A DNA stretch of 64,000 nucleotides from Janthinobacterium violaceinigrum (GTDB taxonomy: Bacteria > Pseudomonadota > Gammaproteobacteria > Burkholderiales > Burkholderiaceae_D), in contig NZ_WFLI01000005.1 of assembly GCF_009208555.1 (NCBI RefSeq), forward strand, positions 62,001-126,000, read 5' to 3'. The translations under genes and the position numbers were made by a program. Positions 51,986-60,311 of this stretch are shown here, in pieces. Below the pieces are notes generated by a model. The model saw nothing but the letters and a program-made list of their open reading frames with translations. It was not told the origin of the DNA and did no database searches. Numbering within the stretch: position 1 is the stretch's first letter; every line of letters begins with the position of its first letter.

Positions 51986-52002
51986 CTTGCGGTAACTCAA
52001 GA

Positions 52003-52028
52003 AAAACGGCGCCCGCGGGCGCCGTTTT
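52003..52028 (+). terminator. Intrinsic terminator after the second AI-2E gene
   Basis: AAAACGGCGCCC pairs with GGGCGCCGTTTT around a two-base loop. The symmetric A/T flanks may serve both this gene and the convergent BrkB gene. Confidence 0.88.
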
Positions 52029-52045
52029 GCCATGCCGCAGCCGGC

Positions 52046-52993
52046 TCAGGATTGGTGGCGCTTCAATATCTTGACTTGCACGTCGCCATCGTCCGTCTTC
52101 GGCATATCCTTCATGCTGCCCAGCTGCAGGGCGAATTGCCGCGTGAATTCGGCGCCCAAGAAAAAGATCTGTGCCGAGTAATACACCCACAGCAGCAGGG
52201 CCACCAGCGAACCGGCCGCGCCATAGCTGCTGGCCACGCCGCTATTGCCGATATACACGCCAATCGCATATTTTCCCAATGAAAACATGAACGCCGTGCC
52301 CAGGGCGCCGATCAGCACGTCGCGCCAGGACAGGCGCACGCGCGGCAGCATTTTATAGATGACGGCAAACAGGCTGGCGATGACGGCAAAGCCGATCAAA
52401 TTTGACAGGATGGTAAACAGTACGGCCGTATCTTTCCATACGCCTTCCCAGAAATTGGCGAGGATGGCCATGGCCGCGTTGACCACCAGCGACACCATCA
52501 GCAGGAAGGCCAGCACCAGCACCAGGCCAAAGGACAGCAGGCGCGTGCGCAGCATGTCCCAGGCGCCCGCTTCCTTCAAGGGCGGTACTTGCCAGATTTC
52601 ATCGAGACTGGCTTTCAGTTCGGCAAACACGCTGGTGGCGCCAAACAGCAGCAGGGCGCTGGCGATGAGGGTGGCGATGCGCCCCTGTTCATGGTTCTTG
52701 GCGCCGGCCAGCACCAGCTGGATGGCTTCTGCGCCCTGCGTGCCCAGCAAACCCTGCAGTTGCCCCATCAGTTCGCCGCGCGCCGCGGCCGGGCCATAGA
52801 AAAAGCCCGCGATGGCGATCACGAGCACGAGGATGGGGGCGATGGAAAACAGTGTGTAATAGGCGAGGGCGGCGCCCTTGCTCGAGGCGCGGTGCTCCAG
52901 CCATTCGGTGACGGAACAGACGATGACACTGCGCATCTGCTTGCTGAACGGCGCCAGGCCGGCCAGCCTGGGATAGCGGGTAGAAAAATTCAT
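52046..52993 (-). CDS. YihY/BrkB-family membrane protein
   Basis: This 315-residue protein has six membrane helices. Family motifs are ASSKGAALAYYTLFSIAPILVLVIAIAGFFYG near the N-terminus, LKASLDEIWQVPP, LPRVRLSWRDVLIGALGTAFMFSLGKYAIGVYI and YGAAGSLVALLLWVYYSAQIFFLGAEFTR at the end. The family was once annotated as ribonuclease BN, wrongly; its role is probably transport. The start is the ATG 12 bases after a TTG codon that could also serve. A terminator for the upstream OmpA gene lies just 16 bases before it, so its promoter must overlap that terminator or transcription reads through. Confidence 0.88.
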   Translation of the reverse strand: MNFSTRYPRLAGLAPFSKQMRSVIVCSVTEWLEHRASSKGAALAYYTLFSIAPILVLVIAIAGFFYGPAAARGELMGQLQGLLGTQGAEAIQLVLAGAKNHEQGRIATLIASALLLFGATSVFAELKASLDEIWQVPPLKEAGAWDMLRTRLLSFGLVLVLAFLLMVSLVVNAAMAILANFWEGVWKDTAVLFTILSNLIGFAVIASLFAVIYKMLPRVRLSWRDVLIGALGTAFMFSLGKYAIGVYIGNSGVASSYGAAGSLVALLLWVYYSAQIFFLGAEFTRQFALQLGSMKDMPKTDDGDVQVKILKRHQS

Positions 52994-53008
52994 GGTGGCT
53001 TTCAATGC

Positions 53009-53034
53009 AAAAAGGGGCGCGAGCCCCTTTTTTT
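53009..53034 (-). terminator. Intrinsic terminator after the Pro-linker OmpA gene
   Basis: AAAAAGGGGC pairs with GCCCCTTTTT around GCGA, with T-rich sequence on either strand. It sits between the OmpA stop codon and the BrkB start. Confidence 0.9.
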
Positions 53035-53062
53035 ATTCACAAGTGGCGTACCACTGTTGAGC

Positions 53063-54088
53063 TTACTGCACGCGGCGTTCGATGGTGATCTGTTCCACTT
53101 CGACGCGACGGTTCGGTTCCAGGCACTTGATCAGGTCGGCACGCTTCTTGTTATCGCAGGTGACGACAGGATTGGTGGAGCCCTTGCCTTCGGCCGTCAG
53201 GCGGTTGGCGGCGACACCATGCGCGACCAGGTATTCCTTGACTGCGTCAGCGCGCTGCTGCGACAGTTTCAGGTTGTACTTGGGCGAACCGATGCGGTCG
53301 GCGTAACCACTGATGACGACGTTGTTGACGTCCGGTGCAGCGTTCAGCACGCGGGCGATCTCGTCGAGCTTGGTCTGTGTCGGACCCAGCTTGGCGCTGT
53401 CGAACGCGAACAGTTCCGTTGCCGACATCGTCACTTTTTCAAAGCGTGGCGGCGGTGGCGGTGGTGGTGGCGGCACGACCACGACGACTTCTTCACGCAC
53501 TGGCGGCGGCGGCGGTGGTGGCGGCGGTGCAGGCGGTTTGTCGAACGCGAAGTTCAGGCCCACGGTGACGTAGTAGTTGTTGGACTTGCTGCTGGGGTCG
53601 AAGGTGTTGCCACGCAGGAAACCGTGCACATTGCGCACGTCAGCCTGGACGGACAACTGATCCGTGATGCTGGACTGGAAACCCAGGCCTACGCTGGCGT
53701 ACGGCGAGCTCTTGCTGCGTTCACCGAAGGCGAAGCTGGTGTCCTTGTCGCGCTGCATGCCGGCACCGACCAGCAGGAAAGGACGGAAAGCTTTGCGCGA
53801 GAACATGTACAGGCCGTCTACGCCCAGCGTATTTTGCTGGTAGCGCTGGCCGCCATCCTTGGAGCGGGCGTACGTGGTACCCAGCTGGATATCCCAGTCC
53901 GGGGAAACAGGTTTACCGAAACGCAAGCCTGCGCCATAGCCGGTTTTATCCGTGGCAAAGTCGGAATCTGGCTTGAGTGCGTTGATGCTAGGTTGAATAT
54001 ACCAGGAGGGATTAATTTCCTGGGCCTGTGCGCCGAGGGCGGAGCACAAGACTGCGGCGGCAACGGCGATTTTTTTTAGATTATTCAC
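53063..54088 (-). CDS. ompA: OmpA-family outer-membrane protein with proline-rich linker
   Basis: The product has 341 residues from a GTG start after GGGAGTTACTT; a signal peptide ends at GAQAQ. Residues 25-190 form an eight-strand barrel (SWYIQPSINALKPDSDF ... YYVTVGLNFAF). A linker of two nine-proline runs separated by VREEVVVVV leads into the OmpA peptidoglycan-binding domain (FAFDSAKLGPTQ, VISGYADRIGSPKYNLKLSQQRADAV, LEPNRRVEVEQ). The domain has two Cys (TCDNKK, IKCLEP). An operator copy lies 163 bases upstream with TATTCT at the class II distance. Confidence 0.9.
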   Translation of the reverse strand: MNNLKKIAVAAAVLCSALGAQAQEINPSWYIQPSINALKPDSDFATDKTGYGAGLRFGKPVSPDWDIQLGTTYARSKDGGQRYQQNTLGVDGLYMFSRKAFRPFLLVGAGMQRDKDTSFAFGERSKSSPYASVGLGFQSSITDQLSVQADVRNVHGFLRGNTFDPSSKSNNYYVTVGLNFAFDKPPAPPPPPPPPPVREEVVVVVPPPPPPPPPRFEKVTMSATELFAFDSAKLGPTQTKLDEIARVLNAAPDVNNVVISGYADRIGSPKYNLKLSQQRADAVKEYLVAHGVAANRLTAEGKGSTNPVVTCDNKKRADLIKCLEPNRRVEVEQITIERRVQ

Positions 54089-54560
54089 AAGTAACTCCCA
54101 ACGTTGATAAGAGATTTTCTCTACAGCATCAAAGCGACATCTTGCTACACGTGCTATTGCTTGAGATAGACAACAATTCCAGGTGCGCCCGTCTTGCGAT
54201 AAATGCACTGCTGTTGGACTGAAGAATACGATTCCAGGTTCGCGTGGTCGGTGCGCTGGCGCACAAAGCATTGTTGTATATCAATGGTGTTGCTGATTCA
54301 CGACAAAGACTTTGGTGTTGAAAAAAACTAATTTGCTAGGTGGAACTTTTACAAGCACGGCCATTTCCAGGCGCCGCGGCAGAGGCAATCGTACGACTTG
54401 TTACCAGCATGCCACTGTATATTAGCAACAATGATGAGCTTGATAACTAATATTACATTGATGTTGTATTCCTGCCGCGTTCTGTTGGTTTGCCGGGCTT
54501 CCTCCAGGTAACTTTTACGCGCCGCAGCCAGCTCCGCCACTTTTCATCAAGGAGTTACCC
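54089..54560. other. Intergenic region between the OmpA and alpha-2-macroglobulin genes
   Basis: This 470-base stretch is markedly AT-rich in its right half (54270-54480). It holds operator copy 6 and should contain both divergent promoters. I find no credible gene in it, no repeat copy and no strong hairpin. CATCAAGGAGTTACCC before the GTG of the right-hand gene is a good ribosome site. Confidence 0.6.
54251..54264. promoter_or_regulatory. Operator copy 6: GTGCG-CTGG-CGCAC
   Basis: This copy is identical to copy 3. Reading toward the OmpA gene on the minus strand, exactly 22 bases separate it from TATTCT (54223-54228, minus strand). The start codon lies about 135 bases further, leaving a long leader. 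Confidence 0.68.
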
Positions 54561-57500
54561 GTGTTTGACCTTCCCCGTGTGTTTTCTTCCCCGCTGTCTG
54601 GCAAACTGGGCCCGTTATGTCTGCTGGGCTTGCTGTTGTCGCCGGGTCTGGCGATGCCGGCCTGGGCCGACAGCGGCGTATCCCTGTTTTCGCCCAGCGG
54701 CACGGTCAAGGCCGTACGCCAGGTGCGGGCCCAGTTCGCCACGCCGATGGTGCCGTTCGGCGACATGGGCTTGCTTGCGCCGTTCGCCATCGATTGCGGC
54801 AAGGCCGAGCCTGCCGTGGTGGCGGGTGCGGGTCGCTGGGCCGACGAGCGCAACTGGAACTTCGATTTCGAGCGCGACTTGCCGGCTGGCGTGGCCTGCA
54901 GCTTTACCTTGAAAGGGGGGCTGAAGGACCTGGCGGGCCAGCCGCTGCAGGGCACGGCGTCCTACCGCTTTTCCACGGGCGGCCCGGCCATCGTCGAGGC
55001 CGTACCGTATGACGGCCAGCCGTATATCGATGAAAACCAGATCTTCGTGCTGGGCCTGGACGCCGCGCCGAACGAGGCCAGCGTGGCCGCGCACGCGTAT
55101 TGCCGCGCCGATGGCATCAATGAAAAGATTCCCGTGCGCCTACTCAAGGGCAAGGAACTGGAGCAGGTCCTGGCCTTGCGCAAGAACTTCGTCGACCGCT
55201 ACCTGACCGTGTACTTCAAGAAGCGGGGCACGGTGTGGAAAGTGGGCATGCCCGTGGCCAGCAAGGGCGCGCCGCCGCTGCCCGTCACCGTGCTGCAATG
55301 CAAGCGCAGCTTCCCCGCCAATGCCAAGGTGTCGCTCGTGTGGGGCGAGGGCATCGCCAGCGCCAGCGGCATCGCCACGGACAAGGCGCAAACCCTGCAG
55401 TACAAGACGCGTCCCGACTTCACGGCCAGGTTCAGCTGCGAACGCAGCAACCCCAAGGAGCAGTGCATTCCCTTCCTGCCCATGCGCGTGCAGTTTTCCG
55501 CGCCCGTGAAAGCGTCGCTGGTGCGCGCCATGACCCTGACAGGCGGCGGCAAGACGTATGCGCCGACGATTTCAAAAGACGAGGAAAAGGCGGAATTCCT
55601 GTACGGCGCCGCCTTCAACGGGCCGTTCCCCGTGCAAGCCAGCCTGGTCCTGAGCCTGCCGCCGAAACTGACGGATGACGCGGGCCGCGCCTTGCTCAAC
55701 CGCGCGCGCTTCCCCATGACGGTGCGTACGGGCGAACAGCCGCCGCTGCTCAAGTTCCCGGCCCCGTTCGGCATCATCGAAGTGAAGGGCGACGGCTTGC
55801 TGCCCGTCACCGTGCGCAATATCGAGCCTGTGCTGTCGGGCAAGGAAATCGCGCAGCCAGCCGCTGCCACGGGCTCCACCTTGCGCGTGCCCGACAATGA
55901 CGACAAGTTCATCATCGAGTGGATGCAGCGCCTGGCCGGCAATGGCGAGGGGGGAGAGTACTGGCAGCCCTACGCCCAGTATGCGGGCAACATGAGTAAA
56001 TCCGTGCTGGCAAACGCGTCCGGCACGCGTCCCCTCAGCCTGCCGCGCCCCGATGGCAAGAAAACCTTTGAAGTGATCGGTATCCCGCTGCAAAAGCCGG
56101 GCTTTTATGTGGTCGAGCTGGCCAGTCCCATCCTGGGCAAGGTGTTGCTGGGCAAACCCACCACGGCCTACATCCGCACGGCCGCGCTGGTGACCAACCT
56201 GGCAGCCCACTTCAAGCATGGCGCGCAATCGTCGCTCGTGTGGGTGACGTCGCTGGACAAGGGCGCACCCGTTGCGAAAGCGCAAGTGGCCGTGCGCGAC
56301 TGCGCCGGCAAGCTGCTGTGGCAAGGCACCACGGGCGCGGACGGCGTGGCGCAGATTCCCGGCGAGCTGGCCAATTCCAGCTGCAAGAACAATGGCCGCT
56401 ATTTCATCAGTGCGCGCAGCGGCGGCGACATGACGTTTACCCTGTCGGACTGGGTGGGCGGCATCGAAGCCTGGCGCTTCAACTTGCCCACGGACGACAC
56501 GCGCGCCGACAACACCCTGCTGGCCACGGTATTTGACCGCACCTTGCTGCGTGCCGGCGAAACCGTGCACATGAAGCATTTCATCCGCAAGCACACGGAG
56601 CAGGGCATGAGCCTGGTGGACAAGAACAACGGTCCCGGCAGCGCCACCTCCGTCGTCATCACGCACCAGGGCAGCGACCAGAATTACCAGTTGCCCCTGC
56701 GCTGGTCGGCCAGCGGCACGGCGGAAAGCGACTGGGTGATTCCCGCCGACGCCAAGCAGGGCGAATACAGCGTGACCATGGCAGGCCGCCCCTCCGGCAG
56801 TTTCCGGGTCGAGGCGTTCCGCGTGCCCACCATGAAAGCCGTGCTGCAGGGACCGAAGGCGCCCGCCGTGCAGGCAAAGCAGCTGGCCCTCGATGCGCAA
56901 ATTACCTACCTGGCCGGCGGCGCCGCCACGAATGCGCCCGTCAAGCTGCGCACGGTGCTGCAAGACAAGAGCGTGACGTTTGCCGATTATCCCGATTACA
57001 GCTTCAGCAATGGCGACGTGAAGGAAGGCCTCGTCAAGCAGGGCACGGGCTACGACGACGATGACGGCGAATGGCAGGACGAAGGCAATGGCATGCCGGC
57101 CGGCGCCGGCGCCGCTGCGGCGCGCACGCAAAGCCTGACCCTGGACAAGGCGGGCGGTGCGCGCATCGTCATCGACCAGCTGCCGCAGCTGGCCGCGCCG
57201 CGCGACCTGGTGGCGGAAATGGCTTTCCAGGATGCGAATGGCGAGACGGCTTCCGTGGCCACGCGCGTGCCGCTGTGGCCATCGAACTATGTGATCGGCA
57301 TCAAGCCCGACGCCTGGGCCTTGAGCAAGGATGCGTTCAAGTTCACGGTGGCCGTGCTGGGCACCAATGGCAAGCCCGTGGCAAATGCGGCCGTCGCCGT
57401 CGACTTCTTTCAGCGCAACAGCTATTCGCACCGCCGGCGCCTGATCGGCGGCTTCTATGCATATGAAAACAGCAGCGAAGTGGTCAAGCTGGGACCCGCA

Positions 57501-60311
57501 TGTTCGGGCAAGACGGACAACAAGGGTCTCTTGATTTGCGACGTGAAGGCGCCCGCCAGCGGCAATCTGATCCTGCGCGCCCGCACGCAGGATGGTGCAG
57601 GAAATGCGGCCGTCGCCAACCGCGAAACCTGGGTGGCCGGCAGCGGCGACTGGTGGTTCAACGCCAGCGACAATGACCGCATCGACGTCTTGCCTGAAAA
57701 GAAACGCTATGAACCGGGCCAGGAAGCGAGCTTGCAGGTGCGCATGCCGTTCCGTTCGGGCACGGCGCTGATCACGGTCGAGCGCGAAGGCATCCTCGAC
57801 ACCTATGTGCGCCAGCTCAATGGCCGGGAACCGGTGGTGACGCTCCCGGTCAAACCGAACTATGCGCCCAATGTGTATGTGTCCGTGTTTGTCGTGCGGG
57901 GACGGGTCGACGGCGTGCAGCCCACGGCCCTGGTCGACCTGGGCAAGCCGGCCTACAAGATGGGTATCGCGCCCCTGAACGTGGGGTGGCAGGCGCATGA
58001 GCTGAACGTGATGGTCGTGTCCGACAAGGAAGTGTATAAAACGCGCGACAAGGCAGAGGTGTCCGTGCGCGTGCGCCGCGCCGACGGTAATGCCTTGCCG
58101 GCCGGTGCCGAAGTGGCGCTGGCGGCCGTCGACACGGGGTTGCTGGAATTGATGCCCAACGATAGCTGGAAGTTGCTCGATACCATGATGGCGCAGCGCA
58201 GCCTGCAGGTGGAAACGGCGACGGCGCAGATGCAGGTGATCGGCAAGCGCCACTTCGGCCGCAAGGCGTTTCCGGCCGGCGGTGGCGGCGGCAAGGGCGC
58301 CAGCCGCGAACTGTTCGACACCCTGCTGTTCTGGAAGGGCACCGTCAAGCTCGACGCCAAGGGCGAAGCCACGGTGCAAGTACCGCTGAACGATTCGCTG
58401 ACGGGCTTTCGCATCGTGGCCGTCGCCAGCGCGGGCCAGGAATTGTTTGGCACGGGCAGCACGGATATCCGCAGCTCGCAAGACTTGATCCTGATGTCGG
58501 GCTTGCCGACCCTCGTGCGCGAAGGCGACCAGTTGCGCGCGGGATTCACCGTGCGCAACACCTCGGCCGCATCGTTGAACGTGGACCTCAATGCCAGCGC
58601 GGCCGGCAAGGCCTTGCCGCGCCAAAGTTTGACCCTGGCGGCGGGCGAAGCGCGCGAAGCGGGCTGGGATTACCAGGTGCCGCTGGGCGCAGCCAGCATT
58701 GTGTGGGAGATCGGCGCGAAAGCAGGAAACCATACCGATAAACTGAAAATCACGCAGAAGGTGGGCCAGGCCACGCCCGTGCGCACGTATCAAGCCACCT
58801 TGCAGCAGATCGACAAGCCCGTCAATATGTCCGTGCAAATGCCGGCCGGCGCCTTGCCGGGCCGGGGCGGTCTGCAGACGAGTTTTGTGGCCAAACTGGG
58901 CGGCGAGCTGCCTGGCGTACGCGAGTACATGGCCGCCTATCCGTACACCTGCTTCGAGCAAAACACGTCGAAGGCCATCGCCCTGCAAGACCAGGAGGCG
59001 TGGAACAAGCTGGCCGCCAGCCTGCCCGCCTACCTGGACAGCGATGGCATGTTGAAATACTTCCCCATCATGGAGCAGGGCAGCGACAGCCTGACGGCCT
59101 ACGTGCTGTCGGCAACGAAAGAGGCGGGCTATGCGATTCCCGAACAGACGAAGAACCGCATGGAAGAAGCCTTGACGGCCTTCGTGCAGGGCCGCATCGT
59201 GCGCCGTTCCGCGCTGGACACGACGGACCTGGCCGTGCGCAAGCTGGCCGCGCTGGAAGCGCTGTCGCGTTCCAACAAGGTGCCGCCCGATGCCCTGGAA
59301 AGTATCAGCATCAACCCGAACCTGTGGCCGACCTCGGCCGTCATCGACTGGAGCTTGCTGCTGCAACGCACGCCAGGCCTGGCGCGCCGCGATGCGCTGC
59401 TGGCCGAGGCGCAGCAGATCTTGCGCAGCCGGTTGAACTTCCAGGGCACGACCATGGGTTTTTCCACGGAGCGCAAGGATAACTGGTGGTGGCTGATGGT
59501 GTCCGGCGACGTCAACGCCAACCGCCTGCTGCTGGCCGTGATGGACAATCCGGCGTGGAAGGACGACATCGGCCGCCTCGTGCGCGGCAGCATGGGCCGC
59601 CAGAAAAAGGGCCGCTGGGATACGACGGTGGCCAACGCCTGGGGCACCCTGGCCATTGCCAGGTTCTCGGCCAAGTTCGAGTCCACTCCCGTGACGGGCG
59701 CCAGCGCCGTCAAACTGGGCAGCGATACGCAAGCGCTCGTGTGGAATGGCGCGGCGAAAGTGGGCCCGGTGCTGCAAGCGTGGCCGGCAGGCACGGATAC
59801 CCTGGGCCTGGCGCACAGCGGCACGGGTAAACCGTGGGCCACCGTGCAAAGCCTGGCGGCCATCCCGCTCAAGGCACCCGTTTCCAGCGGTTATACGATC
59901 AAGAAAACCATTACGCCCGTGGAACAGAAAACGACGGGCGCCTGGTCGCGCGGCGACGTCTACCGCGTGCGCCTGGACTTGTCGGCACAGGCGGACATGA
60001 GCTGGGTGGTGGTCGACGACCCGATCCCCGCCAGCGCCACGGTGCTGGGCAATGGCCTGGGCCGCGATTCGCAGTTGCTGACGGCCGGTGAAAAATCCAC
60101 GGGCTGGGTCTGGCCCACGTTCGAGGAGCGGGCCTTCGACGCCTTCCGCGCCTATTACGCCTTCGTGCCGAAGGGCAACTGGAGCGTGGAATACACGGTG
60201 CGCCTGAACAATGCTGGCGACTTCAGCTTGCCCGCCACGCGCATCGAAGCGATGTACTCGCCGGAAATGTTTGGCGAGTCGCCCAATGCGAATGTGAGGG
60301 TGGGGCAGTGA
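54561..60311 (+). CDS. Bacterial alpha-2-macroglobulin
   Basis: The product has 1916 residues, starting at GTG, with a signal peptide (LLGLLLSPGLAMPAWADS) and no lipobox, so it should be free in the periplasm, unlike lipoprotein YfhM of E. coli. The thioester motif CFEQ lies at about residue 1464 in YPYTCFEQNTSKAIAL, so it can trap proteases covalently. Other family features are ARFSCERSNPKEQCIPF near 290, macroglobulin domains with RAGETVHMKHFIRK near 675, and the C-terminal receptor-like domain ending VEYTVRLNNAGDFSLP. Its stop overlaps the GTG start of pbpC (GTGA), so the pair is translationally coupled. Confidence 0.92.
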   Translation: MFDLPRVFSSPLSGKLGPLCLLGLLLSPGLAMPAWADSGVSLFSPSGTVKAVRQVRAQFATPMVPFGDMGLLAPFAIDCGKAEPAVVAGAGRWADERNWNFDFERDLPAGVACSFTLKGGLKDLAGQPLQGTASYRFSTGGPAIVEAVPYDGQPYIDENQIFVLGLDAAPNEASVAAHAYCRADGINEKIPVRLLKGKELEQVLALRKNFVDRYLTVYFKKRGTVWKVGMPVASKGAPPLPVTVLQCKRSFPANAKVSLVWGEGIASASGIATDKAQTLQYKTRPDFTARFSCERSNPKEQCIPFLPMRVQFSAPVKASLVRAMTLTGGGKTYAPTISKDEEKAEFLYGAAFNGPFPVQASLVLSLPPKLTDDAGRALLNRARFPMTVRTGEQPPLLKFPAPFGIIEVKGDGLLPVTVRNIEPVLSGKEIAQPAAATGSTLRVPDNDDKFIIEWMQRLAGNGEGGEYWQPYAQYAGNMSKSVLANASGTRPLSLPRPDGKKTFEVIGIPLQKPGFYVVELASPILGKVLLGKPTTAYIRTAALVTNLAAHFKHGAQSSLVWVTSLDKGAPVAKAQVAVRDCAGKLLWQGTTGADGVAQIPGELANSSCKNNGRYFISARSGGDMTFTLSDWVGGIEAWRFNLPTDDTRADNTLLATVFDRTLLRAGETVHMKHFIRKHTEQGMSLVDKNNGPGSATSVVITHQGSDQNYQLPLRWSASGTAESDWVIPADAKQGEYSVTMAGRPSGSFRVEAFRVPTMKAVLQGPKAPAVQAKQLALDAQITYLAGGAATNAPVKLRTVLQDKSVTFADYPDYSFSNGDVKEGLVKQGTGYDDDDGEWQDEGNGMPAGAGAAAARTQSLTLDKAGGARIVIDQLPQLAAPRDLVAEMAFQDANGETASVATRVPLWPSNYVIGIKPDAWALSKDAFKFTVAVLGTNGKPVANAAVAVDFFQRNSYSHRRRLIGGFYAYENSSEVVKLGPACSGKTDNKGLLICDVKAPASGNLILRARTQDGAGNAAVANRETWVAGSGDWWFNASDNDRIDVLPEKKRYEPGQEASLQVRMPFRSGTALITVEREGILDTYVRQLNGREPVVTLPVKPNYAPNVYVSVFVVRGRVDGVQPTALVDLGKPAYKMGIAPLNVGWQAHELNVMVVSDKEVYKTRDKAEVSVRVRRADGNALPAGAEVALAAVDTGLLELMPNDSWKLLDTMMAQRSLQVETATAQMQVIGKRHFGRKAFPAGGGGGKGASRELFDTLLFWKGTVKLDAKGEATVQVPLNDSLTGFRIVAVASAGQELFGTGSTDIRSSQDLILMSGLPTLVREGDQLRAGFTVRNTSAASLNVDLNASAAGKALPRQSLTLAAGEAREAGWDYQVPLGAASIVWEIGAKAGNHTDKLKITQKVGQATPVRTYQATLQQIDKPVNMSVQMPAGALPGRGGLQTSFVAKLGGELPGVREYMAAYPYTCFEQNTSKAIALQDQEAWNKLAASLPAYLDSDGMLKYFPIMEQGSDSLTAYVLSATKEAGYAIPEQTKNRMEEALTAFVQGRIVRRSALDTTDLAVRKLAALEALSRSNKVPPDALESISINPNLWPTSAVIDWSLLLQRTPGLARRDALLAEAQQILRSRLNFQGTTMGFSTERKDNWWWLMVSGDVNANRLLLAVMDNPAWKDDIGRLVRGSMGRQKKGRWDTTVANAWGTLAIARFSAKFESTPVTGASAVKLGSDTQALVWNGAAKVGPVLQAWPAGTDTLGLAHSGTGKPWATVQSLAAIPLKAPVSSGYTIKKTITPVEQKTTGAWSRGDVYRVRLDLSAQADMSWVVVDDPIPASATVLGNGLGRDSQLLTAGEKSTGWVWPTFEERAFDAFRAYYAFVPKGNWSVEYTVRLNNAGDFSLPATRIEAMYSPEMFGESPNANVRVGQ

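Noticed and set aside
53449..53535. GGC/GGT-rich tandem-like repeats on the plus strand
   Set aside because: They encode the two proline runs of the OmpA linker on the minus strand. Codons are mixed, so this is a coding feature rather than a separate DNA repeat.
55572..59849. Very long open frame (1425 codons) on the minus strand inside the alpha-2-macroglobulin gene
   Set aside because: It mirrors the real gene in a GC-rich genome. The translation is low-complexity (Arg, His, Gln, Ala) with no domain, and the plus-strand gene has clear family motifs.
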